From Stentor coeruleus (Eukaryota; Ciliophora; Heterotrichea; Heterotrichida; Stentoridae), in the NCBI GenBank assembly GCA_001970955.1, contig MPUH01000667.1:1-40932 (forward strand): 40,932 nt of DNA, given 5' to 3'. The notes under the pieces were generated by a model. The model ran no database searches, was not told the origin of the DNA, and saw nothing but the letters and a program-made list of their open reading frames with translations. Positions 9,613 to 19,242 of the stretch are shown here, in pieces (within the stretch, counting starts at the first letter, position 1; each line of letters begins with the position of its first letter). The translations under genes and the position numbers were made by a program.

Positions 9613-10300
9613 TTGCTTTTGTTTATAGTAATTAATTAGTGTGTTAAAAGTGTAATTATTAAAATAGTTAGATAGGATAATCACATTTATGGCTATATAG
9701 ATTAAATCATTAGGAACATGATTATTTAATAATTGTTTTTAAGTGTAAAACAATATATACTTTATATTTTAATATTATTTTATATGCTTATGCAAGATAC
9801 TTAAATTGCAGATTATTTTGTTTTATATAAAAAAAGTCTTGTATTTCAAGTTTTAACTGCAGAATAAACAAAAATATTGAATATTGTTTGATTAGCATAA
9901 ATTAATCCATCAAATATTTTTCAAGCATTATATGGCATATTACAAACTTAAAAATTATACTATTTTCAAACCAATGAATACTAAGACCAATTATTAAAAA
10001 CAACAAAATCTTCTACAATACTTATAACCCTTTGCTTACTTCCTGTCAAATTTTTCTTAATTCCATCTGCATAATCCCCTCACCCTAATATTCCCCCTAA
10101 AACCTAAGCCCTATATTTTTTAATCTAAATAACATTCAATCATCATTAAAATCTCATCAGTAATACCTCCTTTTAAAATCTTATATAAAATCTTCAAAAA
10201 TATCATCAATCTTGCTAAACATATCTCCAAATCCTACTGATTTTTTAAACAGCCATTTAGACCTTGACATTTTACACAGGAAAATTGTGGATATAGATAA
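9613..10300. other. Divergent intergenic region
   Basis: 688 bp between the SNAPC3 start and the EF-hand-like gene. Bases 10020-10270 are C-rich and G-poor on the plus strand, the usual 5' flank pattern here. No RNA gene was recognised. Confidence 0.6.
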
Positions 10301-11080
10301 ATGGGGTGCACTTCAAGCAGAATCAATGTTACCTATGAAGAAGCAGCAATAATAAACGGTGAGAATCTCTTGCTATACTATAATCACAACATCAATGATA
10401 TCTTCAAACTCTTCCAAACCAATTCCAAAGAAGGAAATGTTTCAAAAAAGCATTGGAAAGAAATCCAAAAAGAACTTGGGAATATTTCTGATGAGTCACA
10501 ACAAGCCAAAGTTAATGAATTCTATAAAGGAATCAAAACTGAAAAAGAACTGAAATTGTCAGTATTAACAACCATAGCTGTCTTATTATGCAAAGGTTCT
10601 GGAGCAGATAAAGCTTCAGTATTTTTTGATGCCCATGATGCTAAAAAATTAGGTCAATTGCCTAAATCTGATGTAGGTGCTATGATAGATGAGTTAATTG
10701 AATTTGCATCTGTCAAATTACCAACATTAGCATCACCAAGTGATTCTGTTAATACTTATACAGAAGAAGGTATGCAAGTTTATAAGGATAGAATGAAATG
10801 TGGAAGAAATAAAGATAGAGATGCATTACTTAATGCTGTATCTGTTGATCAAGAAATGGTTGAAAAATCTGTATTTGTTGCTTGGTTTAGTAAGGAAGAT
10901 AATGGTGAGTGGCTTAGAAGTACAGGGTTAAGAACTCATTTGAAGAAAACTGGGAAACGTGGGACTAAAGATGTGAAGAGCAAACCTGTCGAAGAAGAAG
11001 CTGAAAAACCTAAGGAAAATGCTGAGGAAACTGGTGGAAAACATCGTAAGAAGAAGGTAGAAGCTCCTGAAGGTAGTTAG
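10301..11080 (+). CDS. Predicted N-myristoylated EF-hand-like protein
   Basis: A 259-residue ORF beginning MGCTSSRINVTYEEA. Gly2, Cys3 and Ser at positions 5-6 fit N-myristoylation with neighbouring palmitoylation, so membrane attachment is predicted. Residues about 30-140 are helical in the style of calcineurin B or recoverin-type proteins: IFKLFQTNSKEGNVSKKHW and ASVFFDAHDAKKLGQLPKSD look like degenerate EF-hands, with poor calcium-loop acidic positions. Residues about 215-259 form a charged KP/EE-rich tail with basic clusters (KHRKKKVE). It is likely a membrane-tethered signalling or cortical protein; calcium binding is doubtful. It ends in TAG. Confidence 0.75.
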   Translation: MGCTSSRINVTYEEAAIINGENLLLYYNHNINDIFKLFQTNSKEGNVSKKHWKEIQKELGNISDESQQAKVNEFYKGIKTEKELKLSVLTTIAVLLCKGSGADKASVFFDAHDAKKLGQLPKSDVGAMIDELIEFASVKLPTLASPSDSVNTYTEEGMQVYKDRMKCGRNKDRDALLNAVSVDQEMVEKSVFVAWFSKEDNGEWLRSTGLRTHLKKTGKRGTKDVKSKPVEEEAEKPKENAEETGGKHRKKKVEAPEGS

Positions 11081-12010
11081 ATAATTAATTAGGATTACTT
11101 TTGATTGGGGGATTTGAATACAAAATTTTTAATTTTTTTATAATAAGTTTAGTTTTTTAAGAAGATGTTTAAGATTATGATGAAGTGGTGATTGGATGAT
11201 TTTTTTTTTTAAGGGTTGTGTTGATAAAATGAAAAAATTAGAATGATTTAAGATTTTTAGAAATCGGAGAAGCTAAAAGGGCACTTTTTTTATAGAATTA
11301 AGCATGGGTGATAGGGTTTTAAAAGTTGGTGCTGAGGATTTTTGATAGGCTTTGGGGAGGTAACACTTGATGAGTATTGAATTAATTTTTTCGATTGAGG
11401 ATAATTAAGTTTAATTTATATGAAGAGGGTAATAGAGATTTAGTTTATGAATTATTTTATATTGGAAAAGGATACTAATAATCCAAGCATAATTCGTTTA
11501 ATTTATTAGGTTGATACTAAGGATTAAGATTATTTCTGTTAAATCATGATTAGGTGTTTAAGAAATATATAATTTTTTATTGATAAGTGAACATAAATAA
11601 ATTAGATTTACGATTTGATAATTCTCACTTTATTTTATGATAAAAGTACTGGAGTTACGATTCTTTAGTAACTATATAAAAAACTAAATTACCTGATCTA
11701 ATTCTATCAAGATAAATTTAAAACTATTCCATCAAAAAAAAATTAACAAAATCCTCAACAACTCTTATAACCAAAAGGCTAAAAATAACAATTTCATAAA
11801 CCCATCTTTAAATTCACTAATTCCAACTCTTCAACATTTTCATTCCTATAAATTTCCCAAAACCTTAAATTCAATCAATTTTTTTCTTATACAATTTCAA
11901 AAGCACAACAATAATATCAAATAAAAATAAAAATCTATAATAATTCAAATTCAAAATTCATATAAAAATCACCTATCTAATGCTGAGATATATCATGATT
12001 AATAACTAAA
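11081..12010. other. Convergent intergenic region with skew flip
   Basis: 930 bp between stop codons. The plus strand is G-rich and C-poor to about 11600, then C-rich and G-poor from about 11690 to 12010, mirroring the two converging 3' flanks. No ORF or RNA gene was seen. Confidence 0.6.
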
Positions 12011-13192
12011 CTAAATTTCATCATCTATTTTTTGCTCATTAGACACAGAAAAACTCACCCCAAGTCCTTCACTAAAAAAGTTTGAAATAAAAGTCGCTGT
12101 ACTAAAAGTGTTCCCAACAATAAGCGTATCTATTTTTTCCTCATAATGTAAATATTCAACCGCATAATTATCATCACTATGAATAGTAAGTCTCTTCAAA
12201 GGTTTCCACACAATAGTATTACCTTCAATGACAAGTTCAGATACAACAACTGACCCATCAGAAGCTCCAAAAATCACATAATTAGCATTAGGTCTTTCTA
12301 AAGTAAGTATCTGAGTTATAATTTGTGGTTGACTATCAAATTTTGGTATGTTTATCATCATATCTAATGTATATGTATTTATATTCCATACATACATACC
12401 ACATTCTTCTGAACTTATAGCAATAATCCAATCATTTCTTTCACATAAATCTATTGAGAAACATGTTCCATTAAATCCATCTAATAAAGTACATTCATTA
12501 CTTTCTCCACTTGCATTAGGCACATAAACTCTTAATGCATTTTTTTCAAGTTTTATAAATTTACCATGTTGATTTTCATATGTCCCTTCATAACCAACTA
12601 TGAGTTTTCTATGCTTTGAAGAATAACATAAACATCTTACTGGAGGTAGTTCGTATTCCTTGCCGAAAATAAATTGAGGGTTTGTTACTGCCGTATGCCA
12701 TACTTTGACCACACCTGTCAAATATCCTACATAAAGAATCTCTGGAGCTGGAGAAATCATTGTGGAAATCACGTTTTTTGTTGCATTCAAAGATGGGAGT
12801 GAATGGCTCAGTCCAATCCTTTTATCTACCCTTAGTGTATAAGCTTCAATAAGCGTAAACCCTCCATTTGACTCAGCGACAATCAAATGGGCATTTTGTA
12901 TAAAGTCTTGACTAAACACTGAAGAAACAATAGTAGTCTTTGGTGGAGGTGTATATGACGGATATCTTTTTTCTCCTGTAAGTAAACAGAACATTTCTAT
13001 TCCTTTAGGTGTTACAACTACAACATGAAATAATGAAGCATATTCATGAGGTACAGTATTATCTGGAAATAAAATATAACACCCAAGGATCATACCTCTT
13101 TCAGAACTAGGTCTTGATGAATAGCTTTCAATTTTACCTACTATTGGAACTCCTAGCTTCTTGTTAGGCTTTCCTTGCTGGGTATTGCCCAT
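12011..13192 (-). CDS. Predicted N-myristoylated WD40-like beta-propeller protein
   Basis: A 393-residue protein starting at ATG 13192 (MGNTQQGKPNKK). The frame runs three codons further to a TTG, but the MGN start is a good myristoylation signal. The body alternates short beta-strand words with turns in propeller style: ILYVGYLTGVVKVWHTAV (about 155-172), KLIVGYEGTYENQHGKF, WIIAISSEECGMYVWNINTY (about 262-281), YVIFGASDGSVVVSEL and IDTLIVGNTFSTATF. The GxVKVW and GMYVWN motifs mark WD-type blades, about six or seven in all, though classical GH/WD dipeptides are mostly eroded. It likely serves as a membrane-bound protein-interaction scaffold. No orthologue is recognised. Confidence 0.75.
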   Translation of the reverse strand: MGNTQQGKPNKKLGVPIVGKIESYSSRPSSERGMILGCYILFPDNTVPHEYASLFHVVVVTPKGIEMFCLLTGEKRYPSYTPPPKTTIVSSVFSQDFIQNAHLIVAESNGGFTLIEAYTLRVDKRIGLSHSLPSLNATKNVISTMISPAPEILYVGYLTGVVKVWHTAVTNPQFIFGKEYELPPVRCLCYSSKHRKLIVGYEGTYENQHGKFIKLEKNALRVYVPNASGESNECTLLDGFNGTCFSIDLCERNDWIIAISSEECGMYVWNINTYTLDMMINIPKFDSQPQIITQILTLERPNANYVIFGASDGSVVVSELVIEGNTIVWKPLKRLTIHSDDNYAVEYLHYEEKIDTLIVGNTFSTATFISNFFSEGLGVSFSVSNEQKIDDEI

Positions 13193-13856
13193 ATTTATCA
13201 ACCTTAAGGATTAAATTTTATTTAAAGAAAGATTCTCTTATGCTTTATAATAAATAATAAATAAAGTTCAAATGGGTAGTTTGAGGATGAAGATAATGAT
13301 AAGAAGCATTTTAAATTTATGAGGTTTTGAATAAAATTGTAGTTGGATGTTTTAATTTTTTACAATTTTTAGAGAGACTGTAGGATTTTGAGGGTGGTTT
13401 GAGTATGATAAGAAGTTTTTTATTTTAGAATGTGTTAATACATTTTTGGTAGATTTTTTATGGTTTTATCGGATTATTAAAATTAGTATTTTACTATTAA
13501 ACCCATAATAAAATTNAAAATTGTAGTTGGATGTTTTAATTTTTTACAATTTTTAGAGAGACTGTAGGATTTTGAGGGTGATTTGAGTATGATAAGAAGT
13601 TTTTTATTTTAGAATGTGTTAATATATTTTTGGTAGATTTTTTATGGTTTTATCGGATTATTAAAATTAGTATTTTACTATTAAACCCATAATAAAATTC
13701 TCCACATCCGCATCATACAAAAAGTCAGATAATCCTCCACATCTTCTTCACTAAAATCCAAAAACTTCTACCAAATAATAAAAAATCCTAACACAAAAAA
13801 ATAAACTCATAAAAAACTTTACCAAAAACCCACTACTAAACCCAGCCTTACCTAAT
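13193..13856. other. Intergenic region containing an N-joined duplication
   Basis: 664 bp between the propeller gene start and the RICTOR stop. Most of it is the duplicated pair at 13333-13699. The plus strand is G-rich to about 13660 and C-rich afterwards. No gene was seen. Confidence 0.6.
13333..13699. repeat. 183-bp N-joined duplicated contig ends
   Basis: Bases 13333-13515 recur at 13517-13699 around an N at 13516. Two substitutions are visible (GGGTGGTTT/GGGTGATTT and AATACATTT/AATATATTT), which suggests allelic contig ends that were not merged. Confidence 0.88.
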
Positions 13857-16800
13857 CTAATAAATATGCTTATAACTATCTATTTCATCTATTTTCTTCT
13901 GCACAGAGTACATTTTCTCAAACAGTTTATGGACTATTTTCCTTGTTGACAACTTAAACGAAAATACCGTAATATAACTCATCACAGCATGAAAAAGTGG
14001 GACACTAACAAACGCATGAGGACTACTCATCCTCTTAGCTTTCAAATACGTCTCAGCCTCACTTCTTCTCACAACATTACCAAGTCCAATAATATGACTT
14101 AAAATCTCTTGTTCCTCATTAGTTAAAATAAAAGTATCAAGAACTCTATCATGTTCTTCACATTTTTCTTTAAAAGTCTTAAAATCATCATCAGTCTCAA
14201 GCCAAAAAATTTTCTCAGACTGTGCAGGTAGGGCAATTTTTGACTGTGAACATATCCATCCATATTTCAATAATTCCTTTCTACCAGCATTTGTACTTGC
14301 CACTAAACATAATGATTGAAAAGCTGTACCACGTAAAGATAAAGTTGAACTTTTTTCAGCAATATCGACTATTATACCTATTGCCCCTAAAGCATTTAAA
14401 TAATGAACCCCACGTTCACTTGATCCAATATGCCCAAGTCCCCATAAGGCAACACGTTTTTGTATTATTTGTGCATCAGTTTTTAAATACTCAACTAATT
14501 CATTAGCATGTTTTGATTCTTGAAGTTTTTTAAGCCCAAGTTTTGTTTGGACTAATTCACCATAAAGATGTTTGGGGAATTTTATTGAAGCTGTAGCTTT
14601 TGGTAGTACTTGGACTCGATAACTGACTTCAGTGAGGAATTTTGTTTTTTTGATTGTTGTGAATTTGAATGAAACACCAAATTTTTCGATTATGTTTGAT
14701 ACGTCTAAGTCACGGTCTTGTGGCTGGCATTTGATCCAGTTACAGTCTGATGTTTCTTGGCCTCTTGAATCAATGTTGTAAATACCAAGTTGCATACATA
14801 CTGAAATACAGTCGTTTTCATGTACTTCAACTTCAGGAACTTGGCCTACTATATAAACATCATCACTTATTTCTACCCAGGTATTCAATGAATAAGTCTT
14901 TTGTGAACCTGATATGTAGACTATTATTGTAAATGGGAGTTTTCTTAACCATAATGGCTCAAGACGGTCATTATAAGAATTAGCGAAAGGAGTATGGACA
15001 TCTAGAGCATAGACTTTTTTTTGTGAGGTTAAAGCTATTTCGCTTTGGTGTTCGATTTTTTTCACATAGTCGAAATTGCCTTTAGCTTTCCATTTTTCCA
15101 TTTCTTTTTGAATAAAGTCAAGTTGGGATAGATATGATATGCCAGATGATGATGAGAGAAATGAAATCAAGCATTTAGCTCCTTCTTCACCAAGACGAGT
15201 TAAGGTCTGAGGACCTGTCTCTATAAAAACCCTTAAGTTACTGATATCGGTGCAAAGTTCTTCTATTACTGATAATGCACATGACACAATCCTATGATCA
15301 GGTGAGTATAATTGATTGACTATTTCTCTAACAGCCCATGTAATGTCATAAGCTCCAGCTCTAAACAAAAGCCTTAAATGTTCCATAGCATGTTTTCTTA
15401 CTAATATATCATCAGACTGAAGAGAATATATTAAAAAGTCTTGAGATATAGACTCTCTGTAGTTTAAATATGGTATAACAACTGTGCTTAAATGCTCAAC
15501 AGTTGAAAGTTTCATAAGCTTTGAATCAAGGTTTGAAGAATTCAGCAAAGCTATACCAGTTCGGTAATTTGTCATAAGTCCTACCCATTTAAAGTACTCA
15601 CGTACCATTGTAACTTTCATTTTATCAGGGGAAAATAGTCTGTTAGAAATTGTTTTGCCTTGTTCTTTTACTGATATTTCATCGTCGATACCATCTGCAA
15701 TTTCTGCAATAAAACACTTCCTCATAACAAAAAACCCTTCGTTTATAGTAGTAGTTAAAAGTATTACTCCTTCAGTCTGAGAAAGCAGCAACCCAAGCAA
15801 TAAAGTTCCTACTTGAGCCTTAATAAAATTATTTGGATGCCACTCCAACACACTAAAAAGTCCTCTTGATGGCATATAATAACTCAATAAACACTTCAAA
15901 AACCTAGTCTTCAAAGCTTGATAAAACCTAGGCGGCGTATCAATCGGCCCAGCCATAATCTGATATATAATCTCCCATTTCCATTTTTTCGTCTCTTTTA
16001 GCACATGACTTTTCTTAATAAGATTATTAAACTCATTATCGTCAATCATCCCCAAAGCATAATTTTTATAAATACCACTAATAACTGTATTTTGAGACTC
16101 AATAAAACTAAATGGTTCTTTGCTGAGCATTTCACATGATCTATAAATAATCCCCAAATGACTGAAATTGTCTTTTAATCTTGTACAAGAGTCAATTTCA
16201 GCTACTAATTCTGCGGCAATGACTGATTTATGAGTATCAAGCATTAAAGAAAATTGAGGGGCATCTGGGAGTAAATCACTAGTTATTGATGTAACTACTT
16301 TCAATAGTTTTCTAGCTCTTTGGGCCATTGGGTCTGATTTTTCTATAGCAAGATGGGTTAAGGATCTATAAAGATTACAGTGGATAAGAGCTTTTAATAA
16401 CATCGCTAGGTAGTTTTTGAGTAAACTTTTTGATGTCTGCATTGTTTCGACTGGAATTGTAATCATTTCTTCAATGATTTCTAGAATAGCTTCTTTAATT
16501 TTTGGCTTGATCGGTAAACATATATTCTCTATTATCTGCCTTAGACCTCCTGATGCTAGGAAAATAAGCCCAACCCAACTCCTTGACATCATAATGATAA
16601 CACGTTTACCTAGGGAAATCAGACCTTCAAGCTCAGATTCTCTAATATCCATTTCGGTGTCTGTGAAAATAGCCAAGATTCTTGCGAGTTCTTTTTCTTT
16701 TTTAAGATACTGTCGAGTTTCTTTATTGTTCAACAAGTATAAAAGGGTTAAAATCGTGTTGTTTACTATACCTTCATCTGCTTTTAGGTTAAAAATTGAG

Positions 16801-17333
16801 TTTATCAACACACGAAACCCCCCACACCAAGCTACTAAAGCAGTATTTGAGACACTTAACAGCCTTACAGCTTCTACAGCAAAATCTTTTAACTCATCAT
16901 CGTTTTCAGCCTCAGCCAAAGACACCAAAGCTGCCATAAAAGCCATCGGAAAAGTAGTTGGGCTTAATTCTAACCAGTTCTTTATAAACTTACATGCCTC
17001 AACACGCTCATTTGAACGACCTTCTGTCTCAAAGCTCCTGACGACAAAATGCAAAATGTTTCTCCTTCTTATATACTTTAAAGCATAATCTGAAGTAGAA
17101 ATATATCTAAGTGTTCTTAGTGAAGCAACACGAACCTCTCTATCTTTATCGCATAAAAAGTACCTAATTAGTTTCATAAGATTTTTGTTTTTATGTATCA
17201 GCTTCTGATTGCTCCCTGAATCAATGACGATTTTAATGCGGGCAAAGATATAAAGAAGGGTTTTGGGATTTTTTTCTTCTTCTTTGAGAGAGGCGTCGAT
17301 TTCTGAAAGTGCCTCTATAATTTTTGCATCCAT
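13857..17333 (-). CDS. RICTOR: RICTOR/Pianissimo, defining subunit of TOR complex 2
   Basis: A single uninterrupted 1158-residue ORF. RICTOR is the scaffold that makes TORC2 rapamycin-insensitive and directs it to AGC kinases. The N-terminal ARM/HEAT block (about 60-300) carries the family's conserved words: EVRVASLRTLRYISTSDYAL, EACKFIKNWLEL, VAWCGGFRVLINSI, NNKETRQYLKKEKELARIL, MMSRSWVGLIFLASGG and ENICLPIKPKIKEAILEI. The central part (about 480-770) includes LLLGLLLSQTEG, MVREYFKWVGLM and KGNFDYVKKIEHQSEIALT. The C-terminal RICTOR_V-like segment (about 960-1030) reads ALWGLGHIGSSERG, then SLRGTAFQSLCLVASTNAGR and LLKYGW. Length is close to that of other protist homologues and lacks the long tail of the animal protein. 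It ends in TAG. Confidence 0.93.
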   Translation of the reverse strand: MDAKIIEALSEIDASLKEEEKNPKTLLYIFARIKIVIDSGSNQKLIHKNKNLMKLIRYFLCDKDREVRVASLRTLRYISTSDYALKYIRRRNILHFVVRSFETEGRSNERVEACKFIKNWLELSPTTFPMAFMAALVSLAEAENDDELKDFAVEAVRLLSVSNTALVAWCGGFRVLINSIFNLKADEGIVNNTILTLLYLLNNKETRQYLKKEKELARILAIFTDTEMDIRESELEGLISLGKRVIIMMSRSWVGLIFLASGGLRQIIENICLPIKPKIKEAILEIIEEMITIPVETMQTSKSLLKNYLAMLLKALIHCNLYRSLTHLAIEKSDPMAQRARKLLKVVTSITSDLLPDAPQFSLMLDTHKSVIAAELVAEIDSCTRLKDNFSHLGIIYRSCEMLSKEPFSFIESQNTVISGIYKNYALGMIDDNEFNNLIKKSHVLKETKKWKWEIIYQIMAGPIDTPPRFYQALKTRFLKCLLSYYMPSRGLFSVLEWHPNNFIKAQVGTLLLGLLLSQTEGVILLTTTINEGFFVMRKCFIAEIADGIDDEISVKEQGKTISNRLFSPDKMKVTMVREYFKWVGLMTNYRTGIALLNSSNLDSKLMKLSTVEHLSTVVIPYLNYRESISQDFLIYSLQSDDILVRKHAMEHLRLLFRAGAYDITWAVREIVNQLYSPDHRIVSCALSVIEELCTDISNLRVFIETGPQTLTRLGEEGAKCLISFLSSSSGISYLSQLDFIQKEMEKWKAKGNFDYVKKIEHQSEIALTSQKKVYALDVHTPFANSYNDRLEPLWLRKLPFTIIVYISGSQKTYSLNTWVEISDDVYIVGQVPEVEVHENDCISVCMQLGIYNIDSRGQETSDCNWIKCQPQDRDLDVSNIIEKFGVSFKFTTIKKTKFLTEVSYRVQVLPKATASIKFPKHLYGELVQTKLGLKKLQESKHANELVEYLKTDAQIIQKRVALWGLGHIGSSERGVHYLNALGAIGIIVDIAEKSSTLSLRGTAFQSLCLVASTNAGRKELLKYGWICSQSKIALPAQSEKIFWLETDDDFKTFKEKCEEHDRVLDTFILTNEEQEILSHIIGLGNVVRRSEAETYLKAKRMSSPHAFVSVPLFHAVMSYITVFSFKLSTRKIVHKLFEKMYSVQKKIDEIDSYKHIY

Positions 17334-17637
17334 TACTTTATTAATTATATGAGAAAGTTTATGTTTTATATAACAGAAAAGATAGTTTATGAGGATTTGG
17401 AGATAGGAAGGTCTTGTGAAAGGTTTTTATGTTTTTAGTGGTTTTGGGTAATTTTGGATGATAATGTGAAGGATTTGAGGATTTTTAAAGTTTGTGCGGA
17501 GATGGTGGAATTTTTTTTATGAGGCTAATAATATAGAAGTTTAGTTTTCGAAATGTGTGTTAGAATTTTTTTATATAATAAGTAAGTTCTATAATCTCAA
17601 ACTCCAAATGAAATTCTTTCACCCTTTCCTAATATAA
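17334..17637. other. Divergent promoter region
   Basis: 304 bp between the RICTOR start and the next plus-strand gene. The plus strand is G-rich at 17360-17520 and C-rich at 17590-17637, so each gene has a C-rich 5' flank on its own coding strand. Confidence 0.55.
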
Positions 17638-18117
17638 ATGCTAAAAACTTTTAATGATATAGTCTCACAACCTCTGAAAATCTACAAATATAAACCCCAA
17701 TCAACATGTAGTACTGGTGCTAGTCCTAATTTCACTAATAAACTCATATCTCGTCAACGAACTCGACAATCCAGTGATTATCTAATAAAAAATAGCATAA
17801 CCCTTCCTTATACTGAAGGTCCAGAAACTATTTTACAGTTTCGTAGACTACACGAGAAAACCAAAGGTGAAAGTACTGGAAAAAGATACTTCTCAAGACG
17901 TAGATCAGAAGGATATACAAATAATTCAAATGATAATGAAGTTAATATACCACTTCTTATGATAGCATCTTATAACCCAGAAACTCCATTAGGACAAGTT
18001 TCAAATGCTTGGGTTAAAGCTGAACTGTACTCAAAACATAACAACACAACCTCGCCTATGTCTAAAGCTTTCCATGCAAGAAAACGTTCTAACTCCAGAC
18101 AGCAAAAAGCAAAATAA
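17638..18117 (+). CDS. Hypothetical basic protein
   Basis: A 159-residue ORF starting MLKTFNDIVSQPLKIYKYKP and ending in a basic tail (HARKRSNSRQQKAK). It is rich in Ser, Thr, Asn and Arg, probably mostly disordered, with scattered RxxS sites (RQRTRQSS, RRRSEG, RKRSNS) that could be phosphorylated by basophilic kinases. The one more ordered stretch is LLMIASYNPETPLGQVSNAWVK. There is no known domain, signal peptide or membrane segment. It is divergent from RICTOR and lies 206 bp upstream of a coiled-coil gene on the same strand. Length and composition support a real gene; the function is not recognised. Confidence 0.6.
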   Translation: MLKTFNDIVSQPLKIYKYKPQSTCSTGASPNFTNKLISRQRTRQSSDYLIKNSITLPYTEGPETILQFRRLHEKTKGESTGKRYFSRRRSEGYTNNSNDNEVNIPLLMIASYNPETPLGQVSNAWVKAELYSKHNNTTSPMSKAFHARKRSNSRQQKAK

Positions 18118-18323
18118 TCTTGAATAACATGCTTAAAAATAATATTAAACCTTAAATTAACCACTCTATATCATAATCCTATTATAAAACCCTTCTTCAC
18201 ACAAAAAATCCTTTACTTATATACAAATTTTCCTTCAAAAAAAACCTTTTTCCTGCCTACAAAATCTAATGACCCTTTTCCACATATAAAATTTAAACCT
18301 TTGAATGACTAATAATAAACATT

Positions 18324-19181
18324 ATGGAACCTGCACCTAAAGCTGATACCAATGTTTCACAAGAAAGCATAGAAAACATGATCAAAGAGATGTAAAAAAC
18401 ATATAGCGCTGAACTTGAAGCGGAAAGGAAGTCTTTTGAAGCTGCTGAAAAAATCCTTGAAGCTGGGAAAACCAACAAAAAAATAGAAAAACTCAAAAGC
18501 CTCCTTGCAGAAAAAAGGAAACAAGAAAAAGAAAACAAAATTTTGCAAGACAAAAAATCTTTAGAAGAAGCTCATTCCACAGAAATTAACAACTTTAATA
18601 CTCTTTGGCAGGAAAAGAAAAATAAACTCATGGAAGACTTGCAAAAGGAAGAAGAAAAAATCAAAACACGTCAAAAAGAAGAAAAAACTAAAACTAAAGA
18701 AGAACTTTTAAAGAGTTTCCCCCAAAAACCTAAACCAGACCCGAAATTTCTAGAACTAAGGCAGTTAAAATATGCATTATTGAAATCAAAACAATATGAA
18801 AAAGCTTATGAAATTGAACAACAGATGAAAACACATGAGACTCAAAGACAGGAAAAATGGGAAAAAAAGAAAAATGAGAAGGTCGAGTTTGAGATGGAGA
18901 AGCTTGAAAAAGGTTTTTTAAAGGAACTTGAAGGATTTAATAAGAAAAAAACTCTTGAGCTTTTTGAGTTTGAAAGGAAAAAGAATAAAGAGTATGACCA
19001 TTTGATTAAAAGGTATAAAAACACGGCAAACGATATTGTGTTGTCGCAGAAAACATTGAAGCGTAGGTTGTCCGGGACGAATAAAAAAGGGAGTGCCCCA
19101 CAAGGAGGGTCTGAAGTTGTGAGCTCACCGAAAAATATAGGATCAGAGAAAGCTGAAAAGCCTAGTGGGAGTATGGATTAG
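18324..19181 (+). CDS. Coiled-coil protein, one 15-nt intron
   Basis: A 280-residue protein from exons 18324-18391 and 18407-19181 (843 nt). It begins MEPAPKADTNVSQESIENM and continues, after the intron, with IAELEAERKSFEAAEKILEA. Without the intron the frame hits TAA at codon 24. Residues about 20-240 form an almost continuous charged coiled coil; a conserved-looking portion is LLKSKQYEKAYEIEQQMKTH, followed by further lysine/glutamate helices. The C-terminal 40 residues are Gly/Ser-rich and flexible. No catalytic motif is present. A structural or ciliary/cortical role is plausible by composition only. Its stop is just 61 bp from the stop of the convergent GAS2-like gene. Confidence 0.75.
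18392..18406 (+). other. 15-nt intron, phase 2
   Basis: GTAAAAAACATATAG between AAAGAGAT and CGCTGAAC. Retention forms TAA from AT|G TAA. Removal restores one long frame. Confidence 0.87.
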
Positions 19182-19242
19182 CAGGTATTAAGGTTTAATT
19201 AAATCAAAAAAATCTTTTAAGATATTTTAGGTTTATCAAAAA

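Noticed and set aside
13333..13699. 183-bp direct repeat as a mobile element or LTR
   Set aside because: The copies are adjacent across a single N and differ only by two substitutions; unmerged contig overlap explains this better.
16417..17088. 223-codon plus-strand ORF
   Set aside because: Antisense shadow of RICTOR; hydrophobic Ser/Leu/Ile composition typical of reverse-strand reading of a charged helical gene.
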